Source: Nonomuraea rubra
GTDB lineage: Bacteria; Actinomycetota; Actinomycetes; Streptosporangiales; Streptosporangiaceae
Length of the DNA stretch: 64,000 nt
Reading direction: 5' to 3'
Assembly: GCF_014207985.1 (NCBI RefSeq)
Contig: NZ_JACHMI010000001.1
Span: 12,569,001 to 12,633,000 of the forward strand
Below the pieces are notes generated by a model that searched no databases, was not told the DNA's origin, and worked only from the letters and a program-made list of their open reading frames with translations. Position 1 is the stretch's first letter, and every line of letters begins with the position of its first letter. Positions 58,080-64,000 of this stretch are shown here, piece by piece. A program made the translations under genes and the position numbers.

Positions 58080-59536
58080 GCCCGACCCGGCGCGACGTGC
58101 TGCGGCTGCTCGGGCTCGGGGCCGTCGCGGCCGCCGGGGCGCAGGGGTGCTCGCTGCTCGCCGGCACCCCGCAGCCGCAGCTCCTGGCCAGCGCGGCACC
58201 GCTGCCGAAGCCGTACGCGGTGCCGCTGCCGGTCCCCGAGGTCGCCAGGCCCGTCCGCAGCGCCGGCGAGGTGGACTTCTACGAGCTGACGGAACGGGCG
58301 GCGGAGGCCGAGCTGCTGCCCGGGCTGCGCACCCCCATCTGGGGGTACGGCGGCACGTTCCCCGGCCCCACGATCAAGGCCCGCAGCGGGCGGCGCACGG
58401 TCGTCAAGCTGGTCAACCAGCTCGGCGAGCCGACCGTCCTGCACCTGCACGGCGGGCACACGCCACCGGAGTCCGACGGCTACCCGACGGACCTGGTGGC
58501 GCCCGGCGCGTCGCGCGAGTACGTGTTCCCGCTGGAGCAGCGGGCCGCCACGCTCTGGTACCACGACCACCGCATGGACTACACCGGGCCGCAGGTCTGG
58601 CGCGGGCTGGCGGGGATGTTCCTGGTCGGGGACGCGGAGGAGGAGGCGCTGCCGCTGCCGTCGGGGGAGCGGGACCTGCCGCTGCTGATCTGCGACCGGT
58701 CGTTCGGGGCCGACGGCCACCTGCTGTACCCGGCGCTGGAGGGGAAGCCCGGGGTGCGTGAGGCGTACATGGGGGGTGTGCTCGGCGACGTGATCCTGGT
58801 GAACGGGGCGCCGTGGCCGGAGCTGCGGGTGGCCAGGGCGCGGTACCGGCTGAGGTTGTGCAACGCCTCGAACGCGCGGGCGTACGAGCTGTCCACCGGG
58901 GGGCCGATGGTGCGGATCGGGAGCGACGGCGGGCTGCTGGCGGCGCCCCGGACGGTGAAGCAGATCCGGCTGTCGCCGGGGGAGCGGGCCGACGTGGTCG
59001 TGGACTTCTCCGCCTACCGGGTGGGCCAGCACGTCGAGCTGCGGAACCTGGCGGGGGAGGGGGCGCAGGCCCGGGTCATGCGCTTCGCGGTGGACCGGGA
59101 CGAGAGCGACGACTCCGCCGTGCCGGCCCGCCTGTCGACCGTGGAGGCGCTCGATCCGGCCAGGGCCGCGGTGACCCGGGACTTCGACTTCAGCAGCGGG
59201 AGCATGCACGGGGGGACGGGGTGGTTGATCAACGGCCGGCCGTTCGACGCCGGGCGCATGGAGGCCAGGCCGAAGCTGGGCGACATCGAGGTGTGGCGGC
59301 TGACCAGCGACGTCGCGCATCCCGTGCACGTGCATCTCGACCAGTTCCAGGTGCTCTCGGTCAACAGCGAACGCCCGCAGGGGCCGCCGGAGTGGAAGGA
59401 CACCGTCGAGCTGCGTGACGCCCAGACCGTCGAGATCGTCACCCGCTTCACCGACTACCGGGGGCGGTACGTCCTGCACTGTCACAACCTCGAACACGAG
59501 GACATGGCCATGATGGCCGCCTTCGAGGTCGTCTGA
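58076..59536 (+). CDS. Secreted multicopper oxidase (Tat/lipoprotein signal)
   Basis: 486 residues. The N-terminus RRDVLRLLGLGAVAAAGAQGC has a twin-Arg and hydrophobic stretch with a lipobox-like AQGC, so it is probably exported by Tat and lipid-anchored. Copper ligands are complete: HLHGGHT, WYHDHRMDYTG, HPVHVHLDQF and HCHNLEHEDMAMM (with the type 1 Cys and axial Met). Three cupredoxin domains are evident. This resembles CueO/bilirubin-oxidase/Streptomyces laccase-like enzymes; a cuprous or phenol oxidase role is likely. It overlaps the upstream 4-TM gene (ATGA), and both may respond to the divergent two-component system. Confidence 0.93.
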   Translation: MSPTRRDVLRLLGLGAVAAAGAQGCSLLAGTPQPQLLASAAPLPKPYAVPLPVPEVARPVRSAGEVDFYELTERAAEAELLPGLRTPIWGYGGTFPGPTIKARSGRRTVVKLVNQLGEPTVLHLHGGHTPPESDGYPTDLVAPGASREYVFPLEQRAATLWYHDHRMDYTGPQVWRGLAGMFLVGDAEEEALPLPSGERDLPLLICDRSFGADGHLLYPALEGKPGVREAYMGGVLGDVILVNGAPWPELRVARARYRLRLCNASNARAYELSTGGPMVRIGSDGGLLAAPRTVKQIRLSPGERADVVVDFSAYRVGQHVELRNLAGEGAQARVMRFAVDRDESDDSAVPARLSTVEALDPARAAVTRDFDFSSGSMHGGTGWLINGRPFDAGRMEARPKLGDIEVWRLTSDVAHPVHVHLDQFQVLSVNSERPQGPPEWKDTVELRDAQTVEIVTRFTDYRGRYVLHCHNLEHEDMAMMAAFEVV

Positions 59537-59544
59537 CGCCGCCT

Positions 59545-60015
59545 TCAGCCAGGCAGGCGGTCCGACCGGGGCCAGACGTAGTCGAGGTCGTCCGGCTCGT
59601 CCCCGAAGATGGGCCGGTAGAAGCCCGGATCCTTGCGCAGCAGGGCCGAGCGATGGCTGAGGTGCAGGCGCTCGTCGCCGAGCCACGGCGGCAGCTCCCC
59701 GGCCGCCGCCAGCTCGGATTGCGCGCGGATGTCCGGGTTGCCCCGATGCAGGGCCAGCTCGGTGCTCATCGTGCCGGCGCAGGTGTCGGCACGCCCCAGG
59801 GAGCACCAGTGCCGGCACACCTCCAGCCCGTACCGTACGAGCGCCTCCTCGTACCCGGTCCACATCTTGACCGCGGGGTGATGGCGCCACCCGTACCCGG
59901 GGACGGTGAGGGCGCGCAGCACCTGGAGGGTTTCGACGCGCTGCTTGCCCAGCCGCAGCGGGTCGAGGACCGCCGCCGTCGCCGTGAAGTCGGGATATGG
60001 CAGGAACGTTTGCAT
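59545..60015 (-). CDS. MSMEG_6728-family protein, pyrimidine-dimer glycosylase-like
   Basis: 156 residues from ATG 60015. MQTFLPYPDFTATAAVLDPLRLGKQRVETLQVLRALTVPGYGWRHHPAVKMWTGYEEALVRYG is the pattern of actinobacterial MSMEG_6728-type proteins, related to the T4 endonuclease V/pyrimidine-dimer DNA glycosylase fold. In that fold the catalytic residue is an N-terminal Thr after Met removal, whereas here residue 2 is Gln and Thr is residue 3, so activity is uncertain. Further conserved region: LRKDPGFYRPIFGDEPDDLDYVWPRSD. It is convergent with the oxidase gene. Confidence 0.8.
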   Translation of the reverse strand: MQTFLPYPDFTATAAVLDPLRLGKQRVETLQVLRALTVPGYGWRHHPAVKMWTGYEEALVRYGLEVCRHWCSLGRADTCAGTMSTELALHRGNPDIRAQSELAAAGELPPWLGDERLHLSHRSALLRKDPGFYRPIFGDEPDDLDYVWPRSDRLPG

Positions 60016-60089
60016 CTGTACCCCCGCTGACGTGCTCCTTCTCGCCGGATCGTATAGACCGCCCGCCACCCGACGCTCACAATCAGGGC

Positions 60090-62399
60090 ATGGGAGACCC
60101 GTATGTCGGCGCACGGACGCCGCGCAGGGAAGACGCCAGGCTGCTGACCGGCAAGAGCAGGTACGTGGGGAACGTGCGCCTGCCCGGCACGCTGCACGCC
60201 CACGTCGTACGCAGCCCCATCGCCCACGGCCGGCTGCTCGGCTGCGACGCCAAGGCGGTCTGGGCCGTCGAGGGCGTCGTCGACGTCATCACCCCGGCCG
60301 ACGCGGCCGGCATGCGCCTGCCCTGCGTGAACGTGCTGCCGGGCCAGCGCCTCACCTCCTACCCGGTGCTGGAGGACGCCATCAGGTACGCGGGCCAGCC
60401 GCTCGCCCTCGTCGTCGCCCGCACGCCGGAGGCCGCCAGGGACGCCGCCGACCTGCTCGACCTGGACCTCGACGAGCTGCCCGCCACGGTCGGCGCCGAG
60501 CGGGCCATGGACGCGGATCCGCTCTACCCGGAGCTGGGCAGCAACGTGATCACGGACTTCGGGATGGGCGACGAGGACTGCCTGGCCGCCGTCGAGGGGG
60601 CCGAGCACGTGGTCGAGATGGTGTTCAGGATGGGCAGGGTCTCGCCGTACCCGCTGGAGCCGCGCGGCGTGGTGGCCGCGTACGCCGACGACGAGCTGAC
60701 CGTGCACATCTCCTCGCAGGCGCCGCACCACGTGCGCGAGCACCTGGCCGACGCGTTCGGGCTGTCCCACGACCGGGTACGCGTGATCAGCCGCGACACG
60801 GGCGGCGGGTTCGGCGCGAAGGAGCACGTCTACCCCGACGAGACGCTCGTCTGCCTGGCCGCGATGCGCGCGGGCCGCCCGGTGAGCTGGACGGAGGCGC
60901 CGGGCGACCGGCTGTCCGCCACGCTGTCGGCGCGGCAGGCCGTGCACCGGGCGCGGCTGGCGCTGGACGGCGACGGGCGGTTCGTGGCCATGTACGTGGA
61001 CGTCGTCGGCGACCTCGGCGCCCATCCGGGGAACACCGGGGCCTCGACGTTCGCGGTCACGGCCACGCTGCTGCCGGGGCCGTACCGGTTCGACCGGTTC
61101 GGGGTGCGGGTGCGGGGCGTGGTGACCACGACGACGCCGTTCGGCTCCTACCGGGGCTTCGGCCAGCCCGAGGCGACCCTGACCAGGGAGCGGCTGATCG
61201 ACGAGGCGGCGCGCCGGCTCGGCGTCGACCGGATCGAGCTGCGGCTGCGCAACATGTTGCGGCCCGAGGAGCTGCCGTTCACCACGGCGGTGGGCCAGGT
61301 GTACGACTCGGGCGACTACCCGCGCGCCCTGCTCACGCTGCGGGACCTCGTCAGGCCGGCCGGCCGCGCGGACGACGGCCGCAGGCGCGGCGTGGGCTAC
61401 TCCTGCCACGTCGAGACCACCGGGCTGGGCCCGTCGATGGACCTCAAGGCCATGGGCGCGGAGTCGGGCGGCTACGAGACGGTGGTGCTGCGGATGGAGC
61501 AGGACGGGTCCGTGGTGGTGTCGGCGGGGGTGGTCTCGATCGGGCAGGGCATCGAGACGGCGCTGGCCCAGCTCGCGGCCGACCGGATCGGGGTGCCGAT
61601 CGAGCGGGTCCGGGTGGTGCTGGGGGACACGGCGACGACCCCGTACTCGTCGATCGGGTCGATCGCGAGCCGTTCGCTGCCGATCGGCGGCGGGGCCCTC
61701 ACGCGGGCCGCGGACAAGCTGCGGGACAAGCTGCTGGCCATCGCCGCGCACCGGCTGGAGGCGGCGGCCGGGGACCTGGAGCTGGCCGACGGCGTGGTGC
61801 GGGTGAAGGGCGACCCGCACGCGTCGGTGCCGCTGCGCGAGCTGGCCACGTCGGCGTGGCGCGGCTGGGACCTGCCCGAGGGGGTCACGCCCGGCCTGGA
61901 GGAGCGCGACAGTTACGACCCGGCCGGCTACACCTTCGCGTACGGCGCGCACGCGGCGGCCGTGGCGGTGGACCCGGAGACCGGCGCGGTCGAGCTGGAG
62001 GGCTACTGGCTGGTCAACGACTCGGGCGTGCTGGTCAACCCGGCCGTGGTCGAGGGGCAGCTCATGGGCGGCGTGGCGCAGGGGATCGGCCAGGCGCTGA
62101 CCGAGGAGATCGTCTACACCGACGACGGCCAGCCGATCACCGACTACCTGCCGCCGACCACGCGGGAGGTGCCGGACATCCAGGTCGTCATGGTGCAGAC
62201 GCCCTCGCCGGTCACGCCGGGCGGCATGAAGGGCGTCGGCGAGTCGGGCACGATCGGCCCGCCCGCGGCGATCGCCAACGCGGTCGCCGACGCCCTCCCG
62301 GAGATCGCGGACCGGATCACCGACGTGCCTCTCACCCCGGCCGCCGTGTGGTCCCTGCTGCAGGTGTCGAGCCCCCCGGCCTGGGAACGAGGAGGCTGA
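60090..62399 (+). CDS. Xanthine dehydrogenase/aldehyde oxidase-type molybdopterin large subunit (orphan)
   Basis: 769 residues. Family features: GVDVITPADAAG-like (VVDVITPADAAG) and RLTSYPVLEDAIRYAGQPLALVVA near 90-110, GGGFGAKEHVYPDETLV near 235-250, FGSYRGFGQPEATLTRERLIDEAARRLGVDRIELR near 350-385, and near the C-terminus GGMKGVGESGTIGPPAAIANAV, which carries the catalytic Glu. The AYxCSFR loop typical of aerobic CO dehydrogenase is not seen, so it is not CoxL. No FAD (medium) or 2Fe-2S (small) subunit gene is adjacent, so partner subunits must be encoded elsewhere or the protein works alone. ATG 60090 is supported by the family opening (PYVGARTPRREDARLLTGKSRYV). Confidence 0.92.
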   Translation: MGDPYVGARTPRREDARLLTGKSRYVGNVRLPGTLHAHVVRSPIAHGRLLGCDAKAVWAVEGVVDVITPADAAGMRLPCVNVLPGQRLTSYPVLEDAIRYAGQPLALVVARTPEAARDAADLLDLDLDELPATVGAERAMDADPLYPELGSNVITDFGMGDEDCLAAVEGAEHVVEMVFRMGRVSPYPLEPRGVVAAYADDELTVHISSQAPHHVREHLADAFGLSHDRVRVISRDTGGGFGAKEHVYPDETLVCLAAMRAGRPVSWTEAPGDRLSATLSARQAVHRARLALDGDGRFVAMYVDVVGDLGAHPGNTGASTFAVTATLLPGPYRFDRFGVRVRGVVTTTTPFGSYRGFGQPEATLTRERLIDEAARRLGVDRIELRLRNMLRPEELPFTTAVGQVYDSGDYPRALLTLRDLVRPAGRADDGRRRGVGYSCHVETTGLGPSMDLKAMGAESGGYETVVLRMEQDGSVVVSAGVVSIGQGIETALAQLAADRIGVPIERVRVVLGDTATTPYSSIGSIASRSLPIGGGALTRAADKLRDKLLAIAAHRLEAAAGDLELADGVVRVKGDPHASVPLRELATSAWRGWDLPEGVTPGLEERDSYDPAGYTFAYGAHAAAVAVDPETGAVELEGYWLVNDSGVLVNPAVVEGQLMGGVAQGIGQALTEEIVYTDDGQPITDYLPPTTREVPDIQVVMVQTPSPVTPGGMKGVGESGTIGPPAAIANAVADALPEIADRITDVPLTPAAVWSLLQVSSPPAWERGG

Positions 62400-62419
62400 A
62401 CGGGGGATCGGGGGACACC

Positions 62420-63124
62420 ATGGTGGAATATCGGGAGCTGCTGCGCGCCATCGGCCGCATGACGGGCCTGGCGGCCGGACCGGCCAGGGCGGCGGCGGAG
62501 GCCACGCTCACCACGCTGGCGCGCACGCTCGACGAGGCGGACCGGCGCGAGCTGATCGACGCGCTGCCGCCCGAGCTGACCGACGACTTCCCGATGGACC
62601 GCCCCGGCAACGACGGCACCGAGGAGGGCTTCGTCCGCCAGGCGGCCCTGCTCGGCCGCCGGCCTCCCGAGCAGGCCAGGATCAGGGCGCAGGCCGTGCT
62701 GGCGGCGGTGGCCGAGCAGGATCCGGCGCTGGTGGCCAGGCTGCACATCCCTGAGCAGGTGCGCGGCCTGTTCGAGCCGCCGGGCAGCGGCGGCGGCATC
62801 ACCGGCCCGAAGGGGCACAGTGCCCCGCTGACGGACGCCGAGATCGATTCGGCGCTGCGTACGCTGCCGCGGTGGAGCGGTGACCGGTCGGGGCTGCGCC
62901 GCACCATCTCGCTGCCCCAGGAGAACCTGCACGCGGTGCGCAGGGCCCTCGACCGGCTCAAGATCACGTACGGCCGCCAGCCGCAGCTCCACGACACCGC
63001 CGACGGGCTCGTGCTGCTGGTGCGGACGGTGTCGGTGGGTGCGGTGACGTCCCTGGACGTGGAGCTGGCCAGGAGGGTGGACGAGCTGATCGAGGAGATC
63101 GGCGCCGGCATCGGCCGCCCCTGA
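62420..63124 (+). CDS. DUF2267 and pterin-dehydratase-like fusion protein
   Basis: 234 residues. The N-terminal half (about 1-120, MVEYRELLRAIGRMTGLAAGPARAAAEATLTTLARTLDEADRRELIDALPPELTDDF) fits the DUF2267 pattern. A Gly-rich linker follows. The C-terminal half (about 138-230, PLTDAEIDSALRTLPRWSGDRSGLRRTISLPQENLHAVRRALDRLKITYGRQPQLHDTADGLVLLVRTVSVGAVTSLDVELARRVDELI) follows the pterin-4a-carbinolamine dehydratase fold, but the catalytic His-His-Pro is replaced by G-R-Q-P, so it is probably non-catalytic, like DCoH-type structural versions. It begins 20 bases after the molybdopterin subunit and may be in its operon. Confidence 0.7.
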   Translation: MVEYRELLRAIGRMTGLAAGPARAAAEATLTTLARTLDEADRRELIDALPPELTDDFPMDRPGNDGTEEGFVRQAALLGRRPPEQARIRAQAVLAAVAEQDPALVARLHIPEQVRGLFEPPGSGGGITGPKGHSAPLTDAEIDSALRTLPRWSGDRSGLRRTISLPQENLHAVRRALDRLKITYGRQPQLHDTADGLVLLVRTVSVGAVTSLDVELARRVDELIEEIGAGIGRP

Positions 63125-63196
63125 CCGGCCTCAGCGCATCTCCGGCCGGCCTCAGCGCACGTCCGGCCAGTCTCGGCGCACCTCCGGCCGACCTCA
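63123..63196. repeat. 21-bp tandem repeats in the gap after the DUF2267 fusion gene
   Basis: Three and a half 21-base units (63123-63143, 63144-63164, 63165-63185, then a partial to 63196) share the core GGCCggCCTCaGCGCAcgTCC. They begin at the stop codon of the fusion gene and run up to the convergent DUF2795 gene stop (63199). No protein is encoded. Confidence 0.8.
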
Positions 63197-63198
63197 GG

Positions 63199-63504
63199 TC
63201 AGTCCTGGTCGATCGGCTTGGGGCTGGACGGGCGCATGCTCTCGGCCAGCCCCGCCTTCCTGCCCCGCCGCCGGTGCTGCTGCACGCGCTCGTGCTCGGT
63301 CCGGTCGGGCGCCGGATCGACGGGCACCGACCGCAGCACCTCGGCCATGCTCGCGTACTCACCGAGCGGCAGCGACCGCAGGGCACGCTCGGCGTCCTCG
63401 CCCGCGCCGTGCGCGTGGGCGTGCGCCACGATGCTCTCCTTGTCGGCCGGGAAGTCGAGGGTGTTGAGGGCCTCGCGCACCGGCCGCGTGTCGTGCAGTT
63501 TCAT
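63199..63504 (-). CDS. DUF2795 domain protein
   Basis: 101 residues. LNTLDFPADKESIVAHAHAHGAGEDAERALRSLPLGEYASMAEVLRSV is the DUF2795 helical domain, a small actinobacterial family of unknown role. A polar, basic C-terminal tail (RVQQHRRRGRKAGLAESMR) follows and may bind nucleic acid. Transcribed alone on the minus strand, away from the anti-sigma-type ATPase gene. Start ATG 63504 has no strong ribosome site. Confidence 0.8.
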   Translation of the reverse strand: MKLHDTRPVREALNTLDFPADKESIVAHAHAHGAGEDAERALRSLPLGEYASMAEVLRSVPVDPAPDRTEHERVQQHRRRGRKAGLAESMRPSSPKPIDQD

Positions 63505-63688
63505 GCTGCCCCACTACCCGAGTTACGGACACTGGCCTAAAAGAATTCGTGATATTTCACCGAAAAATCGACCCGAACGGCGCTCTCGTACGTACACGTT
63601 TCGACTGCGTTGTACGTCAACCCATAGGCAGGTCCTCTTGTTAAGCGATAGGCGCATTCGCTGCCCCTCAGCACAGGAAAGAGACGCC

Positions 63689-64000
63689 ATGACCAGGCTG
63701 CGATCGACTCGCCGGAGCCGGAAGCAGTACGCGTGGCCGCTCCGCGAGGACGCGCGGACGGTCGGTCAGGTTCGTGCCCTCGTCCGCACGGAATTGTCGC
63801 AGCTCTCCCTTTCCTCCGATCTCGTTGACGACGCCGTTCTCATGGTGAGCGAATTGATCACCAATGCGTTCATGTACGGCGACGGCCCCTACGAACTCGT
63901 TCTCCATGTGGACGAGAAGGACATCATGTTCGTGGTCGTGGACGGCAGCCCCGTCCTGCCCGCCCCGGCGCCCCACGACCTGGCCGCCGAGCACGGGCGC
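63689..64000 (+). CDS. ATP-binding (HATPase_c2) regulatory protein, anti-sigma factor type, partial
   Basis: 104 residues visible, the gene runs off the window end. ATG 63689 follows AGGAAAG. The sequence reads REDARTVGQVRALVRTELSQLSLSSDLVDDAVLMVSELITNAFMYGDGPYELVLHV, with the N-box SELITNAFMYG of the HATPase_c2 (RsbW/SpoIIAB-like) fold and the G1-type Asp in VVVDGSPVLP. Such proteins bind ATP and act as anti-sigma factors or serine kinases in partner-switching; many stand-alone actinobacterial copies have no known partner. The 184 bases before it (63505-63688) are A/T-richer than the rest and hold its promoter, but I cannot name boxes reliably. Confidence 0.85.
   Translation, partial: MTRLRSTRRSRKQYAWPLREDARTVGQVRALVRTELSQLSLSSDLVDDAVLMVSELITNAFMYGDGPYELVLHVDEKDIMFVVVDGSPVLPAPAPHDLAAEHGR

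Noticed and set aside
60090..62399. Aerobic carbon monoxide dehydrogenase large subunit (CoxL)
   Set aside because: The AYxCSFR active-site loop is not present, and no coxM/coxS genes are adjacent.
1..64000. CRISPR arrays, tRNA/rRNA genes, transposases, integrases and attachment sites
   Set aside because: No regularly spaced repeat of CRISPR length, no tRNA-like cloverleaf and no recombinase or transposase motif was seen in any frame I read.

Overview
The window is very GC-rich and gene-dense, with heavy third-position GC bias, many GTG starts and frequent 1-8 nt gene overlaps. The gene set points to an actinomycete: a DUF3073 protein, an SCO5389-type protein, an MSMEG_6728-type protein, a DUF6510 protein, MenB, two LytR-CpsA-Psr proteins, F420-type oxidoreductases, an AfsR/SARP-type regulator and many TetR regulators. 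A Streptosporangiales-like chromosome (for example Nonomuraea) is my best guess, but that is inference. I see no rRNA, tRNA, CRISPR array, transposase, integrase or complete biosynthetic gene cluster. It reads as chromosomal accessory and housekeeping DNA.

Layout. 0-8 kb: end of an upstream gene, a secreted M15-like protein, TetR with an F420-type oxidoreductase and amidase pair, a DUF1232 protein, an amidohydrolase, and a SURF1/tyrosine-phosphatase pair. 8-16 kb: HxlR, GNAT, TetR, a dehydrogenase with a changed catalytic residue, a methyltransferase, a large AfsR-like regulator and a second GNAT. 16-25 kb: aminotransferase/LysR divergent pair, RNase HII, LLM oxidoreductase, SCO5389-like protein, CooC/ParA-like ATPase, LCP protein, membrane-anchored methyltransferase and MFS transporter. 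25-30 kb: a two-gene unit of a divergent thymidylate-synthase-like protein and a 4-TM protein; an operon of a 32-residue membrane peptide, an ECF sigma factor, a small membrane protein and a polyprenyl diphosphate synthase; a flavoprotein; an ATPase relic. 30-37 kb: serine hydrolase, zinc-type dehydrogenase/TetR with a double operator, LysR/DapA-like pair, ABC-F protein with 24-bp coding repeats. 37-44.4 kb: a tightly coupled operon of a YqiJ/NfeD-like OB-fold membrane protein, a flotillin and a 1601-residue AAA+ ATPase. 44.5-64 kb: quinone oxidoreductase behind a SoxR-type box, APH-type kinase, hydrolase, MenB, PadR/membrane protein, ArsR, DUF3073, P450/TetR, F420-reductase-like protein, LCP protein, a molybdopterin-oxidoreductase/flavin-reductase/DUF6510 operon, a two-component system, a multicopper oxidase pair, a DNA glycosylase-like protein, an orphan xanthine-dehydrogenase-type large subunit, a DUF2267/pterin-dehydratase-like fusion, DUF2795 and the start of an anti-sigma-type ATPase.

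How the genes work together. Many regulators stand divergent from one neighbour and probably control it: LysR/aminotransferase, TetR/dehydrogenase, LysR/DapA-like, PadR/membrane protein, TetR/P450. Cell-envelope themes recur (two LCP proteins, polyprenyl synthase with ECF sigma factor, flotillin operon, secreted M15-like protein). Redox and stress themes recur too (SoxR-box oxidoreductase, Mo-oxidoreductase operon, multicopper oxidase). The two units most worth following as undescribed systems are the flotillin/OB-fold/AAA+ operon (36927-44373) and the thymidylate-synthase-like/4-TM pair (25879-27159). Their functions are not evident from sequence alone.
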